A stretch of DNA of 45,789 bases from Salinispora fenicalii (GCF_000514815.1 NZ_AZWQ01000025.1:69665-115453); one strand, 5' to 3'. Shown: positions 32,930 to 42,705, numbered from the stretch's first letter. The notes: generated by a model from the letters alone, not told the origin. Numbers and translations: made by a program.

Positions 32930-33009
32930 GACCGAACCCACCACGCACACCATTCGAGCCGCGAGGGGCGGGCCACCCAAAACACTCCTAGCGGGCTATC
33001 GGAACACTT

Positions 33010-34485
33010 TTAGTAGGCGCCGCGGCGATTCAACACCGCACCAATGGTCTTCCACAGGATGGTCAGGTCGGCAGCGAGGGACCAGTTCTCCACGTAGTAG
33101 AGGTCGAGCCGGACACCATCCTCCCAGCTCAGGTCAGACCGGCCACTGATCTGCCAGAGTCCGGTCATGCCCGGCTTGACCAGCAGCCGGCGGGCGACAT
33201 CGCCGTCGTACCGGGCGACCTCTGAGGGCAGCGGTGGGCGGGGGCCGACCAGGCTCATCTGCCCGAACAGGACGTTGACCAGCTGTGGCAGCTCGTCCAG
33301 TGACCACTTGCGCAGCAGTCGACCGACCCGGGTCACCCGGGGGTCATCCCGCAGTTTGAACAGCAGGCCATCGGTCTCGTTCCGCGCCGCCAACTCCGCC
33401 AGCAGGGCGTCGGCGTTGACCACCATCGTGCGGAACTTCCACACCCCGAACTCCCGGCCCCCCTGCCCGACCCGGGTCTGCCGAAACAACACCGGCCCCC
33501 GGTCGTCGACCAGCACGGTCAACGCGATCACGACCAGCAATGGCAGCAGCAGGACCAGTGCGAAGAGTGCGAACGCCCGGTCAACCAGCCCTTTCACCAG
33601 TTTGCGGGTGCCCCGGAACTCCGGGGCCTCGACGTGGATCAGCGGCAGCCCGGCCACCGGACGGGTGTGGATTCGGGGTCCCGCGACATCGGTTAGTGCC
33701 GGCGCGACCACCAGATCAATTCCGGTGCTCTCCAGCTGCCAGCCGAGCCGACGCAGTCGGGTGGCAGTCAGCTCGCCGGAGGCGGTCACCGCCACGGTGT
33801 CGGCGCCGATAGCGGTGGCAGCCGCGGGGATGCCCCGAAACGAGCCCACCACAGGCACGTCCCCCAACTGCTGCGGCACCGGAGCGAGCAGCGCATCTGG
33901 GATACACGCCCCGACTACCTGGTAGCCCGCGTACGGCTCGCGCCGCAGCGTGTGCACCAACTCCAGGACGTGCGCGGTGTCGCCGACCACGAGAACCTTC
34001 CGGGACCAACCGCGGCCCCGGGCGCGGAACCGATGCTGTCTCTTGCGAGCAACGAAGCGGACCACCTCCAGCCCGACAGTGCCGACGGCGAAGGAGGTAA
34101 TGAGGAAGCCCCGGGGCATGCCGATATCCAGGATCCAACCCGCGATCACCACCCCACCGGCAAGGCGCAGGCTGGCCACGCTCACCCGCCGATACTCGTC
34201 GGCACCATAGCCGACGACCCGATCGTCGTAACAGCGAAACGCTCTGAGCGAGACGAGCCACGCCAGCACCAGGCCGGGCGCCAGCACGACGTAGGGGAGT
34301 TCGGCGTCGCCGGGGGAGCCGGCGCCGAAGCCGGCGAGGTACCCGATGAGAACGGCGAGGCTCAGCACCACGGTGTCGAACACCAACAGGGCCCGGAGGT
34401 AGGACCGTAGGGCTGCCCGCGTTCCCGGCGGGGACAGGCCGTCCGCCGTTGACTGGCCGGGGGCCAGCAGCGTCGCCGAGTTCAC
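33010..34485 (-). CDS. Polyprenyl-phosphate sugar-1-phosphate transferase
   Basis: The protein has 491 residues. Four or five N-terminal membrane helices (about 28-150) and a nucleotide-binding-like region (KVLVVGDTAHVLELVHTL) precede another membrane anchor and the bacterial sugar-transferase catalytic domain, with FGVWKFRTM, RVGRLLRKWSLDELPQLVNVLFGQMSLVGPRPPLPSE and KPGMTGLWQISGRSDL. It should move a sugar phosphate from UDP-sugar to undecaprenyl phosphate, starting exopolysaccharide or glycan synthesis (WcaJ/CpsE type). No glycosyltransferase cluster surrounds it. GGGAGG 4 nt before the GTG at 34485 fixes the start. A structured leader precedes it (34526-34566). Confidence 0.92.
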   Translation of the reverse strand: MNSATLLAPGQSTADGLSPPGTRAALRSYLRALLVFDTVVLSLAVLIGYLAGFGAGSPGDAELPYVVLAPGLVLAWLVSLRAFRCYDDRVVGYGADEYRRVSVASLRLAGGVVIAGWILDIGMPRGFLITSFAVGTVGLEVVRFVARKRQHRFRARGRGWSRKVLVVGDTAHVLELVHTLRREPYAGYQVVGACIPDALLAPVPQQLGDVPVVGSFRGIPAAATAIGADTVAVTASGELTATRLRRLGWQLESTGIDLVVAPALTDVAGPRIHTRPVAGLPLIHVEAPEFRGTRKLVKGLVDRAFALFALVLLLPLLVVIALTVLVDDRGPVLFRQTRVGQGGREFGVWKFRTMVVNADALLAELAARNETDGLLFKLRDDPRVTRVGRLLRKWSLDELPQLVNVLFGQMSLVGPRPPLPSEVARYDGDVARRLLVKPGMTGLWQISGRSDLSWEDGVRLDLYYVENWSLAADLTILWKTIGAVLNRRGAY

Positions 34486-34525
34486 CGACCCTCCCTCTCT
34501 CGCATCGCCCCGGTAGTCATGGCCG

Positions 34526-34566
34526 GGGACCGGCTCGGGGAGCCGAGCCCAGGATGGCTCGGTCCC
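34526..34566 (-). promoter_or_regulatory. Mutually exclusive hairpins in the sugar-transferase leader
   Basis: GGCTCGG (34532-34538), CCGAGCC (34543-34549) and GGCTCGG (34556-34562) form a set in which the central block can pair with either flank. GGGACC (34526-34531) also pairs with GGTCCC (34561-34566), closing a larger stem. The block lies 41-81 nt upstream of the GTG start, within the probable 5' UTR. A CATAAT box at 34594-34599 (minus strand) could be the promoter -10. Confidence 0.5.
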
Positions 34567-34698
34567 TGCCGAACAAGCCCATCCTGCCCGAGCATTATGG
34601 ACACTGATTCTTTCCGACGTATTGCCGTCACTTTTCACGAGCTGCCGCCCCGGGCCGAATCAGGCCCATCGCATCAACTTCGAGGTTGAGCCTTGGGG

Positions 34699-36429
34699 TC
34701 AGGAATCCGTCTCCCGCAGCGCGATGGCCTTCAGGAAGATGTCGCCAATCTTGGTCGGGTCCTCGGTGATGAAGGAGCCGCCACCGGTAACTTTCGTGAT
34801 CGACTCCAGCTCTTCCTTGCTAACGTCCGCGCCGATCCCGATCAGCACCACCTGCACCGGCCGCTCCGGGTCCTTGATCTGCTCCAGTTCGGCGATCAGT
34901 TGCTGCTGGCTGATACCGTTGTCGTCGTCATTCTTGCCATCGGTAAAGAGCACGATCGAATTAACCTGACCCTGTTCCCAGTCCTCCTGAACCGCCTCGT
35001 ATGCGGCGAGCACCGTGTCAAACAGACCAGTGTCGCCCCGGGTCGGTTGGATCTGGGTTAACGCCGCCTCAAGCTCGCCCCGCTGACTACTCAGCGGGCC
35101 GATCTCGACCAGCCGCCGGTAGTCCCGTCCGCCGCCCAGATTGGTCGAGAACTCCCAGAGCCCGATCTGCCAGCTGTCATCGAAGAGGTGTAGCCCACGT
35201 CCCGCGGCATCCAGAGTGACCTGCTGACGGCTCGCGCCGTTGGCGCTCGCCACGGATTCCCGCATCGAGCCGGAGACGTCGATGACACAGAGCATCCGGC
35301 CGGACTGGGTGGCGATCGACCAGCTGGAGACCGCTCGCTCGACCGCCAGTGGATCCAGGGCGCCGATGGCGTTGCCACCATCGGCCGGCGCGCTCGGCGC
35401 CCCAGTGGGCCCGCTGAAACCGGCACCCCAGGTACCATCCGGCGCCCGCAACGACAACGGCGCCAACCGATCCTTGAAGCTGGCCGCGGTGAGCACGTCG
35501 AAGAGCATCTGGGCAGCCGACGCCTTAGCCGACCCGACCCCCGGCAGCACCGCGTACGGATAGTCCAACGGTGTCGCCGCGGGCGTTGGATAGAGCGCGG
35601 CCAGCGGCACCGCCGGCTTCCCGGCGTTGTACGAGAGCAGATCCTCCTCAGACAACGCCGCCGCGCCGAGGCTGCCAGCCAACGTGCTGGAATCCGTGGA
35701 GGTGGGGAACTGTGCGAGTAGTTCCTGGCGCAGATTCGCGCTGCTGGCTGACAACGAACGCAACGCGCCGACGGTTGCCGCCTGGCCGTCCTCCCCGGCC
35801 GCCGCGGCGGCGCTCAACGCGAGTAGCCCGGAGAGACCGGCGGCATCCCGGGTCGGATTCACGGTGCCGGCCTTGAGCGGCTCAGCGCTATTGACCTGGC
35901 CGACCAACGCGGACCAGGTGAGCTCCTGCGCCGGCCAGCCGAGCTGGGAAGCGATCGGCTCCGGCACTCCCACAACCACCGGGCTGCGGGCGATTGACGC
36001 TCCGTTACCTGGGTCGAACGCGGTGGCGCCACCGCTCTTCAGCCGGAACAGCCACGCCGACGAGTCAGGCACCCAGACATCTGGGCTTGCCGCGGCGCCG
36101 CTGGCCCGATCCACCCCGGCCAGGGTTGCACCGTGTTTGGCCGCGACGGTGGCGGCTATCTCGACCGGCTCGGAAGCGGTCACGCTTACCTCAACGCAGC
36201 TGCCGTCAACCGCGGCGCCCTCGTTCTCCCACTCGGTCGCCGCGGCGTCTACCGCCGGCGCCAGCTCCACCGCGACCGCGACCGCCAGCTCAACTTGACC
36301 GGAGCAACCCGGCGAGGCTAGCTGTCGGTAGCCAAAGTATCCGCCAGCGGTAATGAACAGCACACCGACGGCTGCGGCGACACCGGCGGCGCGGATGTTC
36401 GTTCGGTTGCGATGGCGGCCTGGAGACAC
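34699..36429 (-). CDS. Membrane-anchored solute-binding/VWA fusion protein
   Basis: The protein has 576 residues. An N-terminal membrane anchor (about 14-34) is followed by a region like a class of extracellular solute-binding domain (about 45-340), with DVWVPDSSAWLF, SPVVVGVPEPIASQLGWP and DYPYAVLPG. The C-terminal von Willebrand A domain (about 380-576) carries a complete MIDAS: DVSGSM, a Thr in the RGDTGLFDT loop and FTDGKNDDD. The fusion suggests an extracellular receptor or metal-dependent binding protein. Partners are unknown; VWA proteins often work with MoxR ATPases, but none is here. The GTG at 36429 is the start giving an N-terminal anchor. Confidence 0.85.
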   Translation of the reverse strand: MSPGRHRNRTNIRAAGVAAAVGVLFITAGGYFGYRQLASPGCSGQVELAVAVAVELAPAVDAAATEWENEGAAVDGSCVEVSVTASEPVEIAATVAAKHGATLAGVDRASGAAASPDVWVPDSSAWLFRLKSGGATAFDPGNGASIARSPVVVGVPEPIASQLGWPAQELTWSALVGQVNSAEPLKAGTVNPTRDAAGLSGLLALSAAAAAGEDGQAATVGALRSLSASSANLRQELLAQFPTSTDSSTLAGSLGAAALSEEDLLSYNAGKPAVPLAALYPTPAATPLDYPYAVLPGVGSAKASAAQMLFDVLTAASFKDRLAPLSLRAPDGTWGAGFSGPTGAPSAPADGGNAIGALDPLAVERAVSSWSIATQSGRMLCVIDVSGSMRESVASANGASRQQVTLDAAGRGLHLFDDSWQIGLWEFSTNLGGGRDYRRLVEIGPLSSQRGELEAALTQIQPTRGDTGLFDTVLAAYEAVQEDWEQGQVNSIVLFTDGKNDDDNGISQQQLIAELEQIKDPERPVQVVLIGIGADVSKEELESITKVTGGGSFITEDPTKIGDIFLKAIALRETDS

Positions 36430-36535
36430 CCGACCATTTTCCGGACCCGGCCAAGCAACGGCTACGTCCGTTCGGACGAAGTTTCGCAGCTCAACCGCCG
36501 GCCTATCACGACGACGCTCCGCGAGCTGGGAAGCT

Positions 36536-37594
36536 CTACGGGGTCTGGTCTTCTGGCCAGGGCAGGACACAGGTAGGGCTCAAAACCCGCACCGGCTCAT
36601 CGACCGGTGCCGGCACCCCCGTCACCGGGTCGACCCGGAATACCCCGATCAGGTCGGCCCGCTCGTCCGCGACATATAGGTTAGCGCCGATCAGCGCAAA
36701 GTGCCGGGGCCACTTCCCGCCGGAATCCACCTCAGCTACCAACACCGGCAACTCGCCGTCGAGCGCGAAGACGGCAATCGTGCCGACACCCCGGTTCGCG
36801 ACGTAGAGAAACCTCCCCTCAGGTCCGACCGCAACCTCCGAAGGTTGCACCTGCCCTGGCCGCCCGCTGGCCGAAACCCGGCCACTCAAACGTGGGGAGG
36901 CGTCTGTAGTGACCTCATAGGCCAGGACCGAACCATCCAGCTCCCCAACCAGCCAGCTGCGCCTTCCGTCCGGGTGATGGGCCAAATGCCGAGGCCCGAC
37001 ACCAGCTGCGGTGCGCACCCACGGCGCCCGCGGCACCAATCGCCCCGTCTCGGCCTCCAACTCGTACCGGTAGACCGAGTCGGTACCGAGGTCAACCACG
37101 AGCAGCGGCCCTCCGTCTCGGCCCGGAACGACCATGTGGGTGTGCGCCCGCTCCTGCCGCTGCGGATCCGGGCCATGACCCTCGTGCCGGACCAGGTCGG
37201 TGCGCTCCCCGGGCACCCCCTGCCCGTCCAGCGGGAACACCGTCACGCTCCCACCGCCGTAGTTGGCCACGAAGAGGTGCCGCCCATCGTCGGCGACCGC
37301 GAGGTGGCATGGATCGGCGCCACCGGTGGGTCGGCTACCCAACGCCGTGAGATCCCCATCCACGGCGACTCGAAACGCGCTGACACCGCCGTCGGTCACC
37401 TCGTTGACCGCGTACAGGACTGGCAGGTCCGGATGCCGGGCGAGGAACGACGGCGCCGGGGTGACCGCAACCGTGCCGAGCGGTGTGAGTGCACCTGACT
37501 CCGGCTCCCGCCGGGCAACGACGATCCCCTCGCCGCGGCCCCCGGCACCCGCCGTGTAGCAACCGAGGTAGACGAATGCACTCTGAACCGCCAC
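36536..37594 (-). CDS. Lactonase / 6-phosphogluconolactonase-type beta-propeller
   Basis: The protein has 352 residues of the seven-bladed propeller lactonase family (PF10282 type): FVYLGCYTAGAGGRGEGIVV, LPVLYAVNEV, DPCHLAVADDGRHLFVANYGGGSVTVFPL, HTHMVVPGRDGG, GPRHLAHHPDGR and KWPRHFALIGANLYVADE. Relatives hydrolyse 6-phosphogluconolactone or other sugar lactones; the physiological substrate here is uncertain. GGAGGGTGG precedes the GTG at 37594. No signal peptide is seen. Confidence 0.88.
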   Translation of the reverse strand: MAVQSAFVYLGCYTAGAGGRGEGIVVARREPESGALTPLGTVAVTPAPSFLARHPDLPVLYAVNEVTDGGVSAFRVAVDGDLTALGSRPTGGADPCHLAVADDGRHLFVANYGGGSVTVFPLDGQGVPGERTDLVRHEGHGPDPQRQERAHTHMVVPGRDGGPLLVVDLGTDSVYRYELEAETGRLVPRAPWVRTAAGVGPRHLAHHPDGRRSWLVGELDGSVLAYEVTTDASPRLSGRVSASGRPGQVQPSEVAVGPEGRFLYVANRGVGTIAVFALDGELPVLVAEVDSGGKWPRHFALIGANLYVADERADLIGVFRVDPVTGVPAPVDEPVRVLSPTCVLPWPEDQTP

Positions 37595-37734
37595 CGGACC
37601 ACCCTCCGCGCCGACTTTTCGCCAATCCAACCAGAGGCTCGCCCGAGCCGAGGCGCATCACGCCGGAACGCCACGGAACGGCTCCACACCCGCTGCCACC
37701 TCCCGCACTGGCCGGTAGCCCCACCGCGGCGCAG

Positions 37735-37755
37735 CCGGTGCCCGCCGGGCACCGG
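37735..37755 (-). terminator. Hairpin ending the conservon transcript
   Basis: CCGGTGCCCG (37735-37744) is complementary to CGGGCACCGG (37746-37755), effectively an 8-bp stem with a 5-nt loop, directly after the cvnD stop. There is no T-tract. Confidence 0.6.
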
Positions 37756-37756
37756 G

Positions 37757-38356
37757 TCAGGCCGGCACCGGCTCCCCATGCTGCCGAGCCACATGTTCGA
37801 CGAGCGCGATCAATACCTGCTTGCCGGACTGCCGTTCCCGGGCATCACAGAGCAGCATCGGCACATCGGCGTCCAGGTCCAACGCCTCACGCACGGTCTC
37901 CAGGCTGAACCGGCGTGCCCCGTCGAAACAGTTGACACCGACCACGAACGGAATGCCCCGCTGTTCGAAGTAGCCGATGGATGGGAAGCAGTCGGCCAGT
38001 CGCCGGGTATCGGCGAGCACCACCGCGCCCAGCGCCCCGAAGGCCAACTCGTCCCAGAGGAACCAGAACCGGTCCTGTCCTGGTGTGCCGAAGAGGTAGA
38101 CCAGGAGATCTTCGTTGATGGTGATTCGACCGAAGTCCATCGCCACGGTGGTGGTGGACTTCGCCTCCACCCCAGCGAGATCGTCCGTGCCGATCCCGGC
38201 GTCGGTCAACATCTCCTCGGTCTGGAGCGGGCGAACCTCACTCAACGCGCTCACCAGCGTCGTCTTCCCCGCGCCGAAGCCCCCGGCAATGAGAATCTTG
38301 AGCGCGATTGGGATGTGGGCACCGGTTCTTGGGAGTTCAGAGCGCACGGAGTCCAC
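37757..38356 (-). CDS. cvnD: Conservon GTPase (CvnD)
   Basis: The protein has 199 residues of the small Ras/MglA-like GTPase family of actinobacterial conservons. P-loop GGFGAGKTTL (25-34), switch II-like FGTPGQDRFWFLWDEL and VGVNCFDGARRF in place of NKxD are present. It is thought to act with the roadblock protein and the sensor-kinase-like CvnA in a membrane-associated G-protein-like complex. The start is GTG 38356 (or 38347); both overlap cvnC. Confidence 0.93.
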   Translation of the reverse strand: MDSVRSELPRTGAHIPIALKILIAGGFGAGKTTLVSALSEVRPLQTEEMLTDAGIGTDDLAGVEAKSTTTVAMDFGRITINEDLLVYLFGTPGQDRFWFLWDELAFGALGAVVLADTRRLADCFPSIGYFEQRGIPFVVGVNCFDGARRFSLETVREALDLDADVPMLLCDARERQSGKQVLIALVEHVARQHGEPVPA

Positions 38357-38720
38357 TGACCACCGCCTTGAGGATGTCGTTGTCGGGCAGGTACGGGCCG
38401 GCCGAGGGCTGGTGGACCGTCACCAGACCCCGGTCCACCAGATCGCCGAGCAGCACCCGGACGACACCAACCGCAAGGTCGAGGCCGGTCGCCAGCTCGG
38501 CCACCGGAACCGGCCGGGCGGCCAGCGCCACCAGCCGCCGATGCTCGGGGTGCAGGTCGAGATGTACGGCGGGCTGTGCGTTCCGGTCGGCGAGAACGTA
38601 CGCGACCAGGTCGAACCCGCTGGTAGCCCGAACGCGCCCCCCAGTCAGCGTGTAGGGGCGTACTACCGGACCTGCGTCGTCGTCCAGCCACTCGTGCGGC
38701 ACGCCGGACTCAGCCCACAT
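38337..38720 (-). CDS. cvnC: Conservon DUF742 protein (CvnC)
   Basis: The protein has 127 residues. VVRPYTLTGGRV (19-30) is the invariant N-terminal motif of DUF742; the rest (HLDLHPEHRRLVALAARPVPVAELATGLDLAVGVVRVLLGDLVDRGLV) forms a winged-helix-like fold ahead of the C-terminal LKAVVSGLRAL. It overlaps cvnB by 11 bp and cvnD by 20 bp, so all are translated as a unit. Confidence 0.93.
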   Translation of the reverse strand: MWAESGVPHEWLDDDAGPVVRPYTLTGGRVRATSGFDLVAYVLADRNAQPAVHLDLHPEHRRLVALAARPVPVAELATGLDLAVGVVRVLLGDLVDRGLVTVHQPSAGPYLPDNDILKAVVSGLRAL

Positions 38721-39132
38721 CGGGTATGCCCGCCGTTGGCCGGGCCGGGATGCTCATCGTCTCCCCCACCCGGGTCACCAGCATCGCCATCTCGTACGCC
38801 ACCAGCCCGATGTCGGCGTCGGCGTCGCTAACCACAGCGAGGCAGGCGCCCTGCCCAGCCGTGGTCACAAACAGAAATGCCGATTCCATCTCGACGACAG
38901 TCTGCCGGACGGGACCACCGGTCACATGCCGGCTCGTCCCCCGAGCAAGGCTGGAGAGGCCAGAGGCGAGAGCACACAGGTGCTCCGCGTCGTCCCGTTC
39001 CTGCCCGGCGGACGCCCCCAGCAGCAGCCCATCGGCGGAGAGCACCACCGCCTGCCGGGCTGGCGGCACCCGTTCCACCAGTTCGTCGAGCAACCAGTCG
39101 AGATCAACATTCTGCCTTGTAGATTGCAGCAT
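38710..39132 (-). CDS. cvnB: Conservon roadblock/LC7 protein (CvnB)
   Basis: The protein has 140 residues. LDWLLDELVERVPPARQAVVLSADGLLLGAS, DAEHLCALASGLSSLARGTSRH and FLFVTTAGQGACLAVVSDADADIGLVAYEMAMLV are typical of roadblock/LC7 domains, which regulate small GTPases; CvnD is the likely target. The ATG at 39132 shares one base with the cvnA stop (TGATG). Confidence 0.93.
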   Translation of the reverse strand: MLQSTRQNVDLDWLLDELVERVPPARQAVVLSADGLLLGASAGQERDDAEHLCALASGLSSLARGTSRHVTGGPVRQTVVEMESAFLFVTTAGQGACLAVVSDADADIGLVAYEMAMLVTRVGETMSIPARPTAGIPDVG

Positions 39133-41657
39133 CACGCATCCCTCTCAGTTGCGGTCGGGGATTCAAGATCGTCCGACGAGTCGATCGACCGAGGGCCGGG
39201 ACCGGCCTCGGACATTGGTGCTCGGGCGGCGGCGACCCGACGTCCCCTCGTCGTGCCGGCTTGCAGCTCCGCCATGATCCGGCGGGCTTCCTCCGGTGAG
39301 CGGGGAGTCGGGTCCGACGACGCTGACTGCCGAACGCCCACGGCTGGCTGCCGCACCGTCGGCCCATCCAATGCCGGCCGGGACCGCTGGGCCTCGGGGG
39401 TCGTCCCGTCGGGCCCACTCGTAGAGCGAAACCCGCCGTGGGTGCCAGTTCCGGCAGCACCCGCCGGCTCCGGTCTGGTCATTGGTTCCTGCCCTGGCCC
39501 CGCAGCGGCGCCAGCGGGCGGTGCCGTCGCGCCCACCCGCCTCCGCGCTCCCACGGTCGGGCGACGGCGAACCCGCCGCGGCAACCCGTCGATCTCGCCA
39601 GCCACCTCGACGGCTGCCAGGCCGGCATCGGGCCCGGCAGACTCGCCGACGGTCGGGACGGCCGCGCTGCCGCCGAGCACCGACGGCTCCGGCCCCGCGG
39701 ACAACCGACCCGGCGTCTCCCGCCGGGCTGCCGGCGGCCCCAAACGCTCCCGCTCCCCGGGCGCCAACCCCGAGGGCAGCGGCTCCTCGGCGACCAGCTC
39801 CTCCGGGATGAGGACGACCGCAGTCAAACTAGCCGACTCGGATCGATGCAGCCGGACTCGCACCCCGTGCCGGGCGGCCAGCCGGGCCACCACGAAGAGC
39901 CCGAGCCGGTCGGTCCGGGTGGGGTCGAACTCGGGCGACGAGGCCAACAACGAGTTGGCGTCCGCCAACGCCTCAGTACTCATGCCGAGACCCTGGTCGG
40001 TGATCTCGAAGATGTATCCGTCGACCCTGCGCACCCCGGTGACCTGGATCCGGGTTCCCGGCGGGGAGAACCTAGTGGCGTTCTCGATCAGCTCGGCAAG
40101 CAGGTGAATCAGGTCGCCCACGGTCCGGCCGACGAGGCCCGCCGACTGCACGCCGCCGATGTCAACCCGCTTGTACGCCTCGACTTCGGACAACGCCCCC
40201 CGAACCAGGTCGACCATGGCGACTGGGTTGCGCCAGCCCCGGCTCGGAGCCGAGCCAGCCAGAATCACCAGGTCCTCCGCGTGTCGCCGCAGCCGGGTAG
40301 CAAGGTGGTCGACCTGAAAAAGATCAGCCAGTTCGTCCGGGTCCTCGGTGCGCCGCTCCATTCGGTCGAGCAGGGCCAGCTGGCGGTGCACCAGCCCCTG
40401 GCTACGCCGGGCGATGTTGAGGAAGACCTCGTTGAGGCCACGGCGCAGGTTAACCTCACCCTCGGCAGACCGGATGGCGGTCCGCCGCACCGCGGTGAAG
40501 GCACGCCCCACCTGGCCGATCTCGTCCGTACCGAAATCGACCGACGGCGCCTCCCGTTCCACGTCCACCGTCTCACCTTGGCGCATCCGCGCCACCAACT
40601 CGGGCAGCTGACGTTCCGCCCGTTCGAGCACGGTGTGCAACCCGGCCAGCCGGCTCGCAAGGGAACGGCCGACCCGAATCGCCACCACCAGGGAGACCAC
40701 GACTGCGATGAGACCCAGCAAACCGGCGGACGCAAGCAGCAGAAAGACGCGTACGGCCAGGGGTTTCGACCGATCGGCCAGGCCATCGGCCTGGTCCAAC
40801 TCGTAGTCACGCATCGCCTGCTGGACCGCATCGTAGTCGGCCTGCCAGGTCGCAGCCACAATCGGCAGCCGATCGGCAGAGTTCTCGATCAGGAGATCCT
40901 GCATCTGATCCAGTCGGCGGAACTCCGGCTGCTCGGTCAACTGCTGATACGCGCTACGTTCCGCCGCTGGAAGGTCGGTTACTGCCGAATCGGCGAGGAA
41001 CCGCTGGTTAGCGATCGTCTGCACGAGCTTCCGGTGCTCGCCCTCAGCGAAGCTGCCTGAGACGAATGCCCCGGCCAGCACGGCATCGGCCTGGCCAAGC
41101 AGTTCGCGGGAGTGGCCGAGCGCCGTTACCGCTAACGCCTCCCGAGATAGCTCGGGGTCTGGCAGCGCTGACAGCGCCGCGAAGGCCTGGAAGGCCGACG
41201 AGATCATTCCGCTGTATAGGTCAACGACCCCAGATCGGTCCACCTCTCCCCGGTCGATCTGACCACGCCCGGCCGACAACGCATCTAGAGCGACGAGGAG
41301 CCGGTCCAACCGAACATCCAACAGGTCGCTGGTGGCGTCCCGAAGGCTATCGCCGGCAGCGCGGCGACGTAGTTCGGCGATCGCCTCATCCGTATGCCTT
41401 CGCTGTTCGTCGAGGCCGACCTCGGCAGACTCGGCAGCCAGGTACACAACCGATAGACGACGCTCGCGTTGCAGCTCGGCAACGACCGCCTCACCAGGCC
41501 GGCCGAACTCATTGAGGAGGGTGCGGGCGGAGAGCAGGCTCTGTGCGGGCCCAAAGGTGAGCGTCGTGGCAAAGATCCAAAGTGCGAGGAGCGCGGTCAC
41601 CGGCGCCACGACCAGTGCGGTCAGCTTGGAGCGGATCGGCCAGTCGCGGGTGTTCAA
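39132..41657 (-). CDS. cvnA: Conservon sensor-kinase-like protein (CvnA)
   Basis: The protein has 841 residues. Membrane helices at about 12-33 and 300-330 bracket an extracellular nitrate/nitrite-sensing-type helical domain with RERRLSVVYLA. A HAMP-like linker, a dimerisation region with FLNIARRSQGLVHRQLALLDRME, and a HATPase domain with the N box LLAELIENATRFSPPGTRI and DQGLGMSTEAL follow; the last 220 residues are a Pro/Ala/Gly-rich tail. In conservons this protein senses an unknown cue. The start is TTG 41657: an in-frame TGA lies directly before it and GAGG is 6 nt upstream. Confidence 0.93.
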   Translation of the reverse strand: MNTRDWPIRSKLTALVVAPVTALLALWIFATTLTFGPAQSLLSARTLLNEFGRPGEAVVAELQRERRLSVVYLAAESAEVGLDEQRRHTDEAIAELRRRAAGDSLRDATSDLLDVRLDRLLVALDALSAGRGQIDRGEVDRSGVVDLYSGMISSAFQAFAALSALPDPELSREALAVTALGHSRELLGQADAVLAGAFVSGSFAEGEHRKLVQTIANQRFLADSAVTDLPAAERSAYQQLTEQPEFRRLDQMQDLLIENSADRLPIVAATWQADYDAVQQAMRDYELDQADGLADRSKPLAVRVFLLLASAGLLGLIAVVVSLVVAIRVGRSLASRLAGLHTVLERAERQLPELVARMRQGETVDVEREAPSVDFGTDEIGQVGRAFTAVRRTAIRSAEGEVNLRRGLNEVFLNIARRSQGLVHRQLALLDRMERRTEDPDELADLFQVDHLATRLRRHAEDLVILAGSAPSRGWRNPVAMVDLVRGALSEVEAYKRVDIGGVQSAGLVGRTVGDLIHLLAELIENATRFSPPGTRIQVTGVRRVDGYIFEITDQGLGMSTEALADANSLLASSPEFDPTRTDRLGLFVVARLAARHGVRVRLHRSESASLTAVVLIPEELVAEEPLPSGLAPGERERLGPPAARRETPGRLSAGPEPSVLGGSAAVPTVGESAGPDAGLAAVEVAGEIDGLPRRVRRRPTVGARRRVGATAPPAGAAAGPGQEPMTRPEPAGAAGTGTHGGFRSTSGPDGTTPEAQRSRPALDGPTVRQPAVGVRQSASSDPTPRSPEEARRIMAELQAGTTRGRRVAAARAPMSEAGPGPRSIDSSDDLESPTATERDA

Positions 41658-42147
<490 letters not shown>

Positions 42148-42705
42148 ATGCGCCAGGACGAGCAGCAGGCCGACACTGAGCACCCGAAGGGCGCGCCCTT
42201 CGCAGCCACACCAGCGCGACCGAAGGGTGGTCAACCGACGACCGCCGATGAAGACGACCAGCACACCGCCGCGGACGGGGGTGAAGACGACCGGCCCGAA
42301 TTTCACCGACCCGGCCCGGTCCCGAGCGCCCTCGGAGCGCCCTCAGTCGGCGGGGCGGTCGCCGCGTCCGCGCTGGCCGGCGGGGCAGAGCAGGCTCCGG
42401 ACGCGCGCGCCGAGTCAACCCCTCGGCCCGGCGACGGCGCCGTTGATGTGGCGCGAGAAGGCTGGCGGGCGGACCCAACAGCCGAATTCCGCGGTGGCCC
42501 AGGGTGGGTGCAACGACGGGCCGAGCGAGCTTCGGCAACTGCCACGCCTCCCACCGCCGAGAGCCACCTCGAACAGCGAGGGGAAGGCGCGACCCGAACC
42601 GCCGGCTCCGCCGTTGAGCAACGGCCCGATGCGGGTGGCATGGCACCCGATGCACGGGGTACGCGGGAAGATAGCGCACGCACGGACGGGAGGGCGACAC
42701 CATGA
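42148..42705 (+). CDS. Low-complexity hydrophilic protein, function unknown
   Basis: The protein has 185 residues dominated by Ala, Gly, Pro, Arg, Asp, Glu and Thr, with no hydrophobic segment, and is probably disordered throughout. GAGGAGG 5 nt before the ATG at 42148 is a very good ribosome-binding site, and the stop overlaps the next start by 4 bp (ATGA), which argues for a real gene despite the uninformative sequence. No family is recognised. Confidence 0.55.
   Translation: MRQDEQQADTEHPKGAPFAATPARPKGGQPTTADEDDQHTAADGGEDDRPEFHRPGPVPSALGAPSVGGAVAASALAGGAEQAPDARAESTPRPGDGAVDVAREGWRADPTAEFRGGPGWVQRRAERASATATPPTAESHLEQRGEGATRTAGSAVEQRPDAGGMAPDARGTREDSARTDGRATP

Noticed and set aside
33010..37594. 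Exopolysaccharide or secondary-metabolite cluster around the sugar transferase
   Set aside because: Only one transferase is present; neighbours (VWA fusion, lactonase, conservon, xylose genes) are unrelated and no glycosyltransferase, Wzx/Wzy, PKS or NRPS gene is seen.
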